A stretch of 64,000 nucleotides of DNA from Flavobacterium flevense (GTDB lineage Bacteria; Bacteroidota; Bacteroidia; Flavobacteriales; Flavobacteriaceae), in the NCBI RefSeq assembly GCF_900142775.1, contig NZ_FRCC01000003.1:248001-312000 (forward strand), given 5' to 3'. A program made the position numbers and the translations under genes. Positions 19,346 to 28,404 of this stretch are shown here, in pieces; within the stretch, counting starts at the first letter, position 1, and the number at the start of each line of letters is the position of its first letter. The notes under the pieces are model-generated. The model was given only the letters and a program-made list of their open reading frames with translations, ran no database searches and was not told the origin of the DNA.

Positions 19346-19391
19346 GTCAGTTCGAGTAATCCCGTTTTCGGACGGGATTGTATCGAGAACA
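19346..19391. repeat. Dispersed palindromic element (TTCGAGTAATCCCGT type)
   Basis: AATCCCGT (19359-19366) and ACGGGATT (19372-19379) form a hairpin, with outer TTCGA and TCGAGAA continuing the symmetry. I recall closely similar palindromes between genes of many flavobacteria. It may also serve as a terminator for the convergent ChrA gene. Confidence 0.6.
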
Positions 19392-19400
19392 AGAAAAATT

Positions 19401-20528
19401 TTATATAAAAGTGAGCAAATAACCAATAAAAGCTCCTCCAATAACAAGGAAGGCACTATTGATATTCTTATAATTAAAAGCAATAAAAATACTCACAACA
19501 GCAATTAGAATACTACGCCAATCCGTAATAGTCTCTGTCCCCATCTGAATACAAACAGCAATTATTATCGCTACCGAAGCCACATTTACGGCATCCAGAA
19601 AAACAGAAAAAGATTTAGAATTCCGTAATTTTTTAACTAATGGATTCAGTAAGGCTACAAATATAAAAGAGGGTAAAAATATAGCCAGGGTGGACACTAA
19701 TGCACCTGAAAATCCATTAATTTGATAGCCCACAAATGTTACGGATGAAAAAACAGGCCCCGGAGTAAATTGTCCCACAGCAATGGCATCAATCAGTTGG
19801 GTTCGTGTCAGCAAACCTTTGGCAACTAATTCGGCGTCCAAAAAAGCAAATAATACATAACCACTTCCATAGAGTATGAAACCTATTTTTAAGAATATCA
19901 AAAATAAATTCCAATTACTGGCAGCGATTAAAGTGCTTTGAGAAAGAGGCAGCATTCCAAGAGGAAGCCAGTTTTTATTGGTAGTGGTTTTATTTTTTAT
20001 CGAAAACCAAAATAACGACACAAATCCAGCTCCAAAAAGCAAAGCAATTTCATTATAATGCAAAAGCGAAAGAATCAAAACCAGTAGACCAATAACGACA
20101 AGTTGGACGGTTTTAAATGATTTTTTAGCCAAAGGAAAAATAGCTCCAAGAATAATGGCTATAATTGCTGGCTTGATTCCGTATAAAAAAGGTTGGATTT
20201 CCGGTAACTGACCGTATTCTTTGTACAACCATGCAAATCCGGCTGTGAGAAAAACAGCAGGCAAAATAAAACAAAGTCCGGAGACAATTAAGCCCTTTAC
20301 TCCTGCTCTTTCATGCCCAATATGAATCGCCATTTCGGTACTATTAGGTCCCGGAATCAAGTGAGTAGCCCCTAATAAATCCAGAAAATGCTGCTCATCA
20401 AGCCATTTTCTTTTTGCAACGACTTCCTTTTGCATCATGGCTATATGTGCTGCAGGACCACCAAAACCAATGAATCCCAATTTGAGAAAAAGCTGAGCCA
20501 GCTCCTTTAAACGTTGTTTTTCATTCAT
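19401..20528 (-). CDS. chrA: ChrA-family chromate transporter, two-domain
   Basis: Using the ATG at 20528 (MNEKQRLKELAQLF) gives 375 residues; a TTG two codons earlier is less likely. The protein has two CHR domains. The N-terminal one starts with LFLKLGFIGFGGPAAHIAMM and contains HLIPGPNSTEMAIHIG; the second starts with FLKIGFILYGSGYVLFAFL and contains VGQFTPGPVFSSVTFVGY. The PGP motifs are hallmarks of the family, which exports chromate by a proton-linked mechanism in characterised members. Many ChrA homologues have other or unknown substrates, so the name is by family. About 10 membrane segments are expected. It is monocistronic. Confidence 0.9.
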   Translation of the reverse strand: MNEKQRLKELAQLFLKLGFIGFGGPAAHIAMMQKEVVAKRKWLDEQHFLDLLGATHLIPGPNSTEMAIHIGHERAGVKGLIVSGLCFILPAVFLTAGFAWLYKEYGQLPEIQPFLYGIKPAIIAIILGAIFPLAKKSFKTVQLVVIGLLVLILSLLHYNEIALLFGAGFVSLFWFSIKNKTTTNKNWLPLGMLPLSQSTLIAASNWNLFLIFLKIGFILYGSGYVLFAFLDAELVAKGLLTRTQLIDAIAVGQFTPGPVFSSVTFVGYQINGFSGALVSTLAIFLPSFIFVALLNPLVKKLRNSKSFSVFLDAVNVASVAIIIAVCIQMGTETITDWRSILIAVVSIFIAFNYKNINSAFLVIGGAFIGYLLTFI

Positions 20529-20663
20529 TACCAATGACTATTTTTATGCAAAAATCAGCATTTCCACATAAATACAGATTAAATTAAAAACAAATAAAAC
20601 TGATTTTTAAAAAATTTTTAATCTGTTAGAATCAGTTACTTCTATGATATAAAATTCGACTGC

Positions 20664-21143
20664 TTATTTTAGTCGAATGGGAATCCAAATTTCTTCTTCT
20701 GAATTGGGATCGCCCTTTTTGTAATTATTACCCAAAATTTCAAAATGAGGTCTGTCATCTACAACATAAGCCGAGTTAGGAATCCAGCTACTAAAGATGG
20801 ATTCAAAAAAAGATGCCGCGTCGCTTCCGTCGCCTTTGTAATCAAAAACAGCATACCAGCCACCCGGAATCACCAGTGAATTCATATTAGCAGGAATATT
20901 TTCAAAATCAGATACTTCAACGGCAACCCATTTTTCAAACGCGGTTTCGGGATTAAAATGATTCCAAAATCCTTCTGGAAATTGCTGAACCGAAAACAAA
21001 TCAGTACTTACCCTATTTGTAATTTCTTTTTCTAAAGGCATAAAACTTTGCCATAACAAAACCGGATTGTAAGTTGCATAATTCATGTTTTGCTTACATC
21101 CAATTAGTTTTTTCTCTACGAGTGGGGTTATTCTTGGTTTCAT
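20664..21143 (-). CDS. GyrI-like small-molecule-binding domain protein
   Basis: A 159-residue stand-alone GyrI-like (effector-binding) domain. The start is MKPRITPLVEKKLIGCKQNMNY. The pattern of family strands is visible: KWVAVEVSDFENIPANMNSLVIPGGWYAVFDYKGDG and the end PHFEILGNNYKKGDPNSEEEIWIPIRLK. Such domains bind drug-like or hydrophobic ligands and occur fused to AraC regulators or alone. No DNA-binding domain is present. It starts 13 bases after the M48 protease gene and is likely in the same transcript. A link between the two functions is not evident. Confidence 0.85.
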   Translation of the reverse strand: MKPRITPLVEKKLIGCKQNMNYATYNPVLLWQSFMPLEKEITNRVSTDLFSVQQFPEGFWNHFNPETAFEKWVAVEVSDFENIPANMNSLVIPGGWYAVFDYKGDGSDAASFFESIFSSWIPNSAYVVDDRPHFEILGNNYKKGDPNSEEEIWIPIRLK

Positions 21144-21156
21144 TTTTTGAATTTAA

Positions 21157-23262
21157 TTAATTTATTATAACGCTGTTACCATCATTTAAACCTGAAGACT
21201 GCAAAATGATATCACCATTATTAACTAATAATTGATTTTGAAAATCAAGTAAATCTTTCTTCAATAAAAAATAGCCTCTTGAAAGTAAAAAATGATAATT
21301 GTAAATGGCTTTATAAAAAATTTGTATTTCATCATCAATATATTTGTCATTACTGAAATAAATCCAGTTTTCTTTTAAATACAATTCGAAACTTTCTTTT
21401 ATTTCTACTGTTAATTCCTTAGTGTATAATTGGTTTCCAAGCATATTAGTAATCTCTTTTTTGATTTCAATTTCTGACTTGTAAAGTTTTTTAAAATTAG
21501 ATTTAATTTCATCAATTGGTGTGATTAGTGTCATAAAATGAGATTGATTGATTAAATCATTGTAGAGTTCTATTTTTTGATCGTACTCATGGTCATAAGC
21601 AAAAAAAGCTTTATATCTCATAATTAATGCTCCATCCTGATAATCTTTTTTAGCTATATTTTGAAAATAGGAAAAGATGGCGATATCATTTTCTGTTATA
21701 GCTTTTTCTAAGTTTTCTACATTTTTTCTAATTTCAGGAATCAATTCAATCGCATTTTTAGCTTTGAATTTATGTCCATCATAATCAAATGATTTAATAT
21801 TTAATTTTTTATCAGCTATATTTTCAATCAGCACTTCATCATTTTTTAACGCAATAAAATCATAAACCATATCTATTTTTTCTTTACTAAAAAGAGTTTC
21901 TAAACTATTTATTACTAAAGGTTTTTCCAATTTATTAATGTCAAAATAATTTGGATTTTTATTGTCATAATAGCCATTGTAAATTTTATTAAATGTGTTT
22001 TTTTCAAATTGATTTTGAAATTCATTTTTATATTCCTTCAAAGTAAATTCCTTAAACGTATCGACATTCTCAATAGAGGCAAATAATTTTGAAGTTAGTT
22101 TTTCTTGTGTACTTTCAATATCACAAAAAATAGTGTTTGCCAATTGTTGATTTGAATATTCTTTATAGACATTAACACGATCTAAATTAGAACAGCGATC
22201 TTCAACTGAAGGATGAGATGCCCATTGATTTTCTATTACTAGTTTTGATTTATTAAATTTACTTATATCTAACAAAGTAACAATAGGTAAATTATTTTTA
22301 AACTGTAATTGACTGTCTTTGGCTAAAAACTCTAACACAAATTCTTGCTCCTTATAAATATTCCTGCTTTTAAAACCTTGTACTATCTTATCTCCATAAA
22401 AATCAATAACAGCGTTGTAGGAGGCATCAACTAAATCCATTCTCAATAATGATTCCTGTAGAGGCAAAATTCCAGCAACATTAGCAGCCACTTCATCAGC
22501 ATGAAATTCCATTTCTCTTGAAAGAGCTAAATAAGTAATATTAATTAATTCATACATTTTCTTTAACACCCACTGAATTCCCTCTATAATTTTAACAGAA
22601 ATCATTAAAAAGATTGAGAAATAAGCGCTTGTATTTGCCCACTTTTGAATCATTTTGTCAAAAGTATCATTATCATAAAGCATATTAAATATTACCTGAT
22701 TTACATAATATACATAGCTTCCTACTTTCATACTTCTTTGAGAAAAATGACCAAATTCATGTGCCAAAATAGCTTTAAATTCTTGTTCAGTGATAGTATT
22801 AACCAGTCCTAATCCTATCTGAAGATTTTTTTTGACAGGAAAAAACATACTCCAAAAACTGGAATCATAAAAAACACTTGCATTTACTTCTGGTGAAAGA
22901 TATATTTTTTTAGGAAAATCAGTTCCTGCTTCATTTACAATAGTTTCTATAAAATGAAATAATTTTGGCTCGGTTTCTTTAGTAATTTCAGTTAAATGAC
23001 TACGGTCTGCTTTATGTTTTTTAAACATAAATTTGAACAAAAATGCCAGAATAAAAAATCCTAAACTTGCTAATCCGATTCCTAACATCAAAGTTAAAAA
23101 AGAAGGTCTCGCAGTAATTACATACAACCCGCCTATTAGACATAAAGCTGTAAGCCCAATGGCTACCGCTAATAAAATCACGTATACAACTAAAAACAAA
23201 ACAATAGATAAAATGGCTTTAGTTGTCATTTTTTTAAAGCTGGTAGAAATTTCGATATTCAT
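21157..23262 (-). CDS. M48-family membrane zinc metalloprotease
   Basis: A 701-residue protein with two N-terminal membrane segments (about residues 15-40 and 55-80), then a peptidase M48 domain with the zinc motif HEFGH (H168 to H172) in EFKAILAHEFGHFSQRS. The third ligand is probably the Glu in SREMEFHADEVAA, and two further hydrophobic segments lie between them. The C-terminal half (about 350 residues, rich in Lys, Asn and Glu) has no domain I recognise. HtpX and Oma1-like proteins of this family take part in membrane protein quality control; that role is inferred. The long C-terminal extension is unusual relative to HtpX (about 290 residues). Confidence 0.85.
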   Translation of the reverse strand: MNIEISTSFKKMTTKAILSIVLFLVVYVILLAVAIGLTALCLIGGLYVITARPSFLTLMLGIGLASLGFFILAFLFKFMFKKHKADRSHLTEITKETEPKLFHFIETIVNEAGTDFPKKIYLSPEVNASVFYDSSFWSMFFPVKKNLQIGLGLVNTITEQEFKAILAHEFGHFSQRSMKVGSYVYYVNQVIFNMLYDNDTFDKMIQKWANTSAYFSIFLMISVKIIEGIQWVLKKMYELINITYLALSREMEFHADEVAANVAGILPLQESLLRMDLVDASYNAVIDFYGDKIVQGFKSRNIYKEQEFVLEFLAKDSQLQFKNNLPIVTLLDISKFNKSKLVIENQWASHPSVEDRCSNLDRVNVYKEYSNQQLANTIFCDIESTQEKLTSKLFASIENVDTFKEFTLKEYKNEFQNQFEKNTFNKIYNGYYDNKNPNYFDINKLEKPLVINSLETLFSKEKIDMVYDFIALKNDEVLIENIADKKLNIKSFDYDGHKFKAKNAIELIPEIRKNVENLEKAITENDIAIFSYFQNIAKKDYQDGALIMRYKAFFAYDHEYDQKIELYNDLINQSHFMTLITPIDEIKSNFKKLYKSEIEIKKEITNMLGNQLYTKELTVEIKESFELYLKENWIYFSNDKYIDDEIQIFYKAIYNYHFLLSRGYFLLKKDLLDFQNQLLVNNGDIILQSSGLNDGNSVIIN

Positions 23263-23696
23263 AATCCATTAATTTTAAAAGTTCAATTTTATTTGTTTTT
23301 CATTATCAGATTATATAAATACAAAGACATACTTTTTTTTATTCTTATATATCAAATACAAATTGATTTTTTAAACAGTAATTTCAAATATAAGATATTT
23401 CTTTATAAGGTGTTTCCGGAGTTATCAACAATAATAAATAAGTTATAAATAATTATTTTCTTTTTCCTTACTAAGCTAAATTTTGAAAATGCTCAATCAT
23501 TTTGGTTTCAGTGAAAATTATACTCTAATTAAAAATGTTTTTTATTATTGTTTTTCTTGCGTAATTTTATTAAATTAGTGCTTTATACTACTTTTTTTAA
23601 GCAAAATATTAAAAACAAATAATCTCGTATCCTATAAGAATAATAACGCCACAGACCCATAAATCAAATAATATCCACTAAAAACAACCCAAATGT
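23263..23696. other. AT-rich divergent intergenic region before nqrA
   Basis: This 434-base gap separates the M48 gene and nqrA. On the minus strand TATATTTG (23385-23392) could be a -7 element for the M48 gene with a leader of about 120 bases. On the plus strand I see no good TAnnTTTG before nqrA. No open frame of interest, no RNA gene and no strong hairpin are visible. Confidence 0.4.
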
Positions 23697-25052
23697 ATGA
23701 GTGAATATATTAAAATTAAGCAGGGATTAGATCTCAAATTAAGCGGTGAAGCTGCCAAGTCAGTTATTGCACTTCCAGTTGCCGAAATATTTGCCATCAA
23801 ACCGAAAGATTTTGTGGGGCTTACGCCAAAATTATTAGTAAAAGCCGGGGCTAATGTTGCAGCAGGAACTCCTGTTTTCTTTGATAAAAATGATGAAAGC
23901 ATTCTGTTTTGTTCTCCGGTAAGTGGTGAAATTATTGAAATTGTCCGTGGTGAAAAACGAGTAATTCTAGAAATTAAAATCCTTGCCGACAGGGAAATAA
24001 AATATGTTTCCTCTACTCCATCCAATCCTGACCAGCTTTCCCGAAACGAAATTATTGAAAAGTTGCTAAAAAGCGGCTGTTGGCCATTTATCCGTCAACG
24101 TCCTTACGGAACGATTGCCAACCCAAAAGACAAACCGAAGGCTATTTTTATTTCGGCATTTGATACCAATCCTTTGGCTCCTGATTATGACTTTATTTTG
24201 TCAGCAGAGGAAACTAATTTTCAAATCGGTATCAACGCCTTAAAGAAATTAACGACAGGCAAAATACATTTAAATATTAAAGCAAACAGCACTTCTGCTC
24301 CTGTTTTTACCCAGGCTCAGAATGTACAAATAAACACCATCTCCGGTCCTCATCCCGCAGGAAATGTTGGGGTGCAAATTCATCATATTGACCCAATTAA
24401 CAAAGGTGAAGTGGTATGGCATATCAATCCGCAGGATGTAATAATTATTGGAAAATTATTCAATCAGGGAATTTTTGATGCTTCAAGAACTGTTGCAGTT
24501 ACCGGTGCACAGCTTGAAAAACCTCAATATTACAAAACAATTGTGGGAACTAACATAAAAAACATACTTGCTGACGCAGTACTTAAAAAAGGCGATAACC
24601 GGATTATTAGTGGTTCTGTTTTATCTGGAAGCCAAATTCCTGTCGATGGTTTTTTAGGTTTTTATGACGCCCAAATTACCGTTATTTTAGAAGGAAATGA
24701 ATATGAATTTATGGGATGGCTGGCTCCGGGATTCAATAAATTCAGTGTTTCGCGCACCTTTTTCTCTTGGTTATCCCCTAATAAAAAATACAATCTAAAT
24801 ACTAATCTGCATGGTGAAGAACGTCCTTTTGTAATGACCGGACAATATGAAAAAGTGTTTCCCATGGATATTTATCCGGTACAATTATTAAAATCTATTC
24901 TGATTGAAGATATTGAGTTAATGGAAAAATTAGGGATTTATGAAGTAGCGGAAGAAGATTTTGCACTCTGTGAATTGATTTGTACGTCTAAGATTAAATC
25001 GCAGGAAATCATTCGGCATGGTCTGGATATGGTTCGAAAAGAATTTAGTTAA
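23697..25052 (+). CDS. nqrA: Na+-translocating NADH:quinone reductase subunit A
   Basis: A 451-residue soluble subunit of the sodium pump Na+-NQR, which oxidises NADH, reduces quinone and exports Na+. The family start IKIKQGLDLKLSGEA is present, along with the regions LTPKLLVKAGANVAAGTPVFFDK, SGEIIEIVRGEKR, WPFIRQRPYGTIANP and SGPHPAGNVGVQIHHIDPINKG. Length equals known NqrA (446-450). It is the first gene of nqrABCDEF-apbE. There is a 116-base gap before nqrB, long for this operon, but no terminator was seen in it. Confidence 0.97.
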   Translation: MSEYIKIKQGLDLKLSGEAAKSVIALPVAEIFAIKPKDFVGLTPKLLVKAGANVAAGTPVFFDKNDESILFCSPVSGEIIEIVRGEKRVILEIKILADREIKYVSSTPSNPDQLSRNEIIEKLLKSGCWPFIRQRPYGTIANPKDKPKAIFISAFDTNPLAPDYDFILSAEETNFQIGINALKKLTTGKIHLNIKANSTSAPVFTQAQNVQINTISGPHPAGNVGVQIHHIDPINKGEVVWHINPQDVIIIGKLFNQGIFDASRTVAVTGAQLEKPQYYKTIVGTNIKNILADAVLKKGDNRIISGSVLSGSQIPVDGFLGFYDAQITVILEGNEYEFMGWLAPGFNKFSVSRTFFSWLSPNKKYNLNTNLHGEERPFVMTGQYEKVFPMDIYPVQLLKSILIEDIELMEKLGIYEVAEEDFALCELICTSKIKSQEIIRHGLDMVRKEFS

Positions 25053-25168
25053 CGGCATTTGTTTTAGAAAATTAACTTCAAACGCTATTAATGTATTGGT
25101 TTATTATAATTATGATAATTTAATAAAAATCAGGCAGCTATTTAATTTAATCATTAAAAAACTGAAAT

Positions 25169-26350
25169 TTGAAACCACTTAGAAAATTATTAAACAATCT
25201 CAAACCTAATTTTGAAAAAGGGGGAAAACTGGAAAAATTCTACCCGGCATTTGATGCGTTTGAAACTTTTCTGTTTGTTCCCAATCATACCACAGGCAGT
25301 AAAGGAACACACATTCGTGATGCGATAGATTTAAAGCGTACGATGATATTAGTAGTCTTATCACTAGTTCCCTGTTTGTTATTCGGAATGTGGAATATTG
25401 GTTACCAGCATCATCTGGCACTGGGAATGATGAATGTTTCAGTAATGGATAACTTTATTTTTGGAGCCATCAAAGTACTGCCGCTAATTTTAGTTTCTTA
25501 CGGAGCAGGATTAACTACGGAATTCGTTTTTGCCATCATCAGAAAACATACTATTAATGAAGGTTTTTTAGTTTCAGGAATGTTGATTCCGTTAATAATG
25601 CCTATTGAAGTTCCTTTGTGGATGCTGGCGGTTGCTACCATTTTTGCTGTAATTATTGGGAAAGAAGTTTTTGGCGGTACCGGAATGAATATTTTAAACC
25701 CGGCATTAACAGCCAGAGCATTTTTGTTTTTTGCGTATCCTACTAAAATGTCCGGTGACGAAGTATGGATCAATACCAGTCCCGAAAAGGGACAGACCGT
25801 GGTGGATGCTTATACCGGAGCAACAGCCTTAGGAGATGCAGCTGCAGGATATCAGGATAAAATCCCCAATATTATCGATTCTTTTATAGGGATTATTCCT
25901 GGATCTGTGGGAGAAACGTCTACTGTTGCCTGCCTCATTGGAGCTGCTATTTTATTGTTTACAGGAATTGGCAGTTGGCGAATTATGACTTCCGTATTTG
26001 CAGGAGGTTTTTTGATGGCATTAGTATTCAATTTATTTGGACTGAATACTTTAATGCAAATAAGTCCGCTACATCATTTAACATTGGGAGGTTTTGCTTT
26101 TGGAGCTGTTTTCATGGCCACTGACCCAGTGAGTGCTACACAAACCAATACAGGAAAATATATTTATGGATTTTTAATCGGGTTTCTCGCCATTCTCTTT
26201 CGGGTCTTTAATCCCGCCTATCCTGAAGGAATGATGTTAGCTATTTTATTTATGAATGTCATGGCTCCGTTAATTGATCATTATGTTATTGAAGCCAATA
26301 TTAAAAGAAGATTAAAAAGAATAAAGCCAATACAAAATCAAGATGGATAA
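25169..26350 (+). CDS. nqrB: Na+-NQR subunit B (flavinylated membrane subunit)
   Basis: A 393-residue integral membrane subunit. The start codon is TTG at 25169; the N-terminus KPLRKLLNNLKPNFEKGGKL matches NqrB families well, and no ATG is available upstream. Ten or so membrane segments follow. The covalent FMN attachment site is DAYTGATAL with T219 as acceptor, modified by ApbE, which is encoded at the end of this operon. The stop overlaps nqrC by 8 bases. Confidence 0.97.
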   Translation: MKPLRKLLNNLKPNFEKGGKLEKFYPAFDAFETFLFVPNHTTGSKGTHIRDAIDLKRTMILVVLSLVPCLLFGMWNIGYQHHLALGMMNVSVMDNFIFGAIKVLPLILVSYGAGLTTEFVFAIIRKHTINEGFLVSGMLIPLIMPIEVPLWMLAVATIFAVIIGKEVFGGTGMNILNPALTARAFLFFAYPTKMSGDEVWINTSPEKGQTVVDAYTGATALGDAAAGYQDKIPNIIDSFIGIIPGSVGETSTVACLIGAAILLFTGIGSWRIMTSVFAGGFLMALVFNLFGLNTLMQISPLHHLTLGGFAFGAVFMATDPVSATQTNTGKYIYGFLIGFLAILFRVFNPAYPEGMMLAILFMNVMAPLIDHYVIEANIKRRLKRIKPIQNQDG

Positions 26351-27074
26351 AGACAATAATAAAACTACGTTTATATTTTCGTCAGTTATGGTAGTCATCG
26401 TTGCTGTGGTACTATCCGTAACTGCCATTAGTCTGGCGCCTTATCAGGAAAAAAACAGCAGAGTTGAAAAAATGAAAAACATACTCAGCAGTATTTCTAT
26501 CACTACCGAAACGAATCAAACCGAAACGGCATTTGATAAGTACATAACCAAACAAATTGTTTTAAATAACAAAGGAGAAGAACTGACTAATAACGTAAAA
26601 GCTTTTGATATTGACCTTAAAAAAGAATTGGATAAATCAAAAACAGGCAATGCAGATAAACAGCTGTTTCCACTTTTTATTTGTAATAAAGACGGAAAGT
26701 CCTTTTATATCATTCCTGTAAGAGGAAAAGGTTTGTGGGGACCTATATGGGGCTATATTTCTTTAGAAAGTGATATGAATACGGTGTACGGAGTTAGTTT
26801 TGGTCATAAAAGTGAAACGCCCGGATTAGGTGCTGAAATTGAAACACAAAAATTCCAGCAGCAGTTTGTGGGTAAAAAGATTTTTGATGAATCAGGCAAG
26901 TTTGTTTCAGTGGATGTAATTAAAGGAGGAACAAATGCTGATGATTTACATGGAGTAGATGCTATTTCAGGAGCTACTATTACCAGTAACGGAGTAAGTA
27001 ACATGCTGGAAAACATCCTTAAAAATTACATTCCGTATTTTAAAAAACAGCAGACTATTGCATTTACAAATTAA
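26343..27074 (+). CDS. nqrC: Na+-NQR subunit C (periplasmic flavoprotein)
   Basis: A 243-residue subunit with one N-terminal membrane helix (about residues 11-32) and a periplasmic FMN-binding domain. The flavinylation motif SGATITS begins at S209, with T212 the likely residue joined to FMN by a phosphodiester bond through ApbE. Family markers GKGLWGPIWGYISLE and GHKSETPGLGAEI are clear. It overlaps nqrB and lies 12 bases before nqrD. Confidence 0.96.
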   Translation: MDKDNNKTTFIFSSVMVVIVAVVLSVTAISLAPYQEKNSRVEKMKNILSSISITTETNQTETAFDKYITKQIVLNNKGEELTNNVKAFDIDLKKELDKSKTGNADKQLFPLFICNKDGKSFYIIPVRGKGLWGPIWGYISLESDMNTVYGVSFGHKSETPGLGAEIETQKFQQQFVGKKIFDESGKFVSVDVIKGGTNADDLHGVDAISGATITSNGVSNMLENILKNYIPYFKKQQTIAFTN

Positions 27075-27086
27075 AACTAACAGGAT

Positions 27087-27767
27087 ATGAGCAAAGAAAC
27101 TATCGCAGTTCCTGCAAAAAAGAAAAAAACAAAAGAGCCGTTGTTTTCAGCTAAAAACAAACGCCTTTTATACGATCCTTTAAATGATAACAATCCTATT
27201 ACAGTTCAGGTATTAGGAATATGTTCAGCACTGGCAGTCACAGTTAAAATGAAACCATCTATTGTGATGGCTCTTGCTGTTGTGGTTGTTTGTGCTTTTT
27301 CAAATGTTATTATTTCTTTAATTCGAAATATAATCCCCAATCGCATCCGGATTATTGTTCAGCTCACTGTGGTTGCCACCATGGTAATTTTAGTAGATCA
27401 GTTTCTAAAAGCTTTCTTGTTTGATGTTAGTAAGCAATTGTCCGTTTTTGTGGGATTGATTATCACTAATTGCATTATTATGGGAAGATTAGAAGCTTTT
27501 GCAATGTCTAATAAGCCGTGGCCGGCATTTTTAGATGGTATTGGAAACGGTTTTGGATACGGAATGATTCTGATTATCGTTTCTATGTTTCGGGAATTAT
27601 TTGGCTCCGGAGAATTATTAGGCTATCGTGTCGTTCCAGATTCTTTTTATGAATCAGGTTATTTTAATAATAGTCTGGCTATCATGCCGCCCATGGCGCT
27701 GATTATAGTAGGCATACTCATCTGGATTCAAAGAAGCCGAAATCAAAAATTAATCGAATCAAAATAA
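27087..27767 (+). CDS. nqrD: Na+-NQR subunit D
   Basis: A 226-residue membrane subunit with six membrane helices. Typical NqrD/RnfE stretches: NPITVQVLGICSALAVTVKMKPS, LVDQFLKAFLFDVSKQLSVFVGLIITNCIIMGRLEAFAM, and the GNGFGYGMILI segment. The conserved cysteines in GICSA and TNCI fit the iron-sulfur or metal site between NqrD and NqrE. It carries an about 20-residue basic N-terminal extension (KKKKTKEPLFSAKNKR). The next gene starts after 10 bases. Confidence 0.96.
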   Translation: MSKETIAVPAKKKKTKEPLFSAKNKRLLYDPLNDNNPITVQVLGICSALAVTVKMKPSIVMALAVVVVCAFSNVIISLIRNIIPNRIRIIVQLTVVATMVILVDQFLKAFLFDVSKQLSVFVGLIITNCIIMGRLEAFAMSNKPWPAFLDGIGNGFGYGMILIIVSMFRELFGSGELLGYRVVPDSFYESGYFNNSLAIMPPMALIIVGILIWIQRSRNQKLIESK

Positions 27768-27777
27768 AATAATAATC

Positions 27778-28392
27778 ATGGAATATGTCAATATTTTTAT
27801 AAAAGGAATTTTTATCGAGAACATGATATTTGCTTATTTTTTAGGTATGTGTTCTTATTTGGCCATTTCTAAAACAGTAAAAAGTGCTGTAGGACTGGGA
27901 CTTGCGGTAACTTTTGTATTGTTTGTATCTGTTCCGGTGTGTTACCTGTTAGAAAAATATGTTTTGAAAGCCGGTGCTTTACAATGGCTGTCACCTGATT
28001 TTTCAACGGTTGATCTTAGCTTTCTAAGTTTTATTATGTTTATTGCAACAATAGCCTCCATTGTACAACTGGTAGAGATGATTGTTGAAAAATTTGTACC
28101 GACACTATACACTTCACTAGGAATATTTTTACCGTTGATTGCAGTAAATTGTTCCATCCTGGGTGGTGCATTATTCATGCAGGAAAGAGAATACGCTAAC
28201 TTAGGAGAAGTAAGCGCTTTTGCACTGGGATCTGGTGTAGGATGGTTTTTAGCCATAGTTGCTTTGTCTGCCATCCGTGAAAAATTACGGTATTCAAATG
28301 TTCCCGGACCTTTAAGAGGATTGGGAATTACGTTTATTTTGACCGGATTGATGGCAATTGCATTTATGAGTTTTATGGGGATTTCGTTATAA
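27778..28392 (+). CDS. nqrE: Na+-NQR subunit E
   Basis: A 204-residue membrane subunit, homologous to NqrD with inverted topology and six helices. Markers: FIKGIFIENMIFAYFLGMCSYLAIS, LGIFLPLIAVNCSILGGALFM, LREKLRYSNVPGPLRGLGITFILTGLMAIAFMSF. The cysteines in GMCS and VNCS mirror those of NqrD and are thought to bind the intramembrane iron centre. It is 12 bases before nqrF. Confidence 0.96.
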   Translation: MEYVNIFIKGIFIENMIFAYFLGMCSYLAISKTVKSAVGLGLAVTFVLFVSVPVCYLLEKYVLKAGALQWLSPDFSTVDLSFLSFIMFIATIASIVQLVEMIVEKFVPTLYTSLGIFLPLIAVNCSILGGALFMQEREYANLGEVSAFALGSGVGWFLAIVALSAIREKLRYSNVPGPLRGLGITFILTGLMAIAFMSFMGISL

Positions 28393-28404
28393 ATATATAA
28401 ACTA

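Noticed and set aside
23263..23696. Riboswitch or RNA gene before nqrA
   Set aside because: No strong conserved fold or hairpin-plus-T-run could be recognised in this AT-rich stretch.
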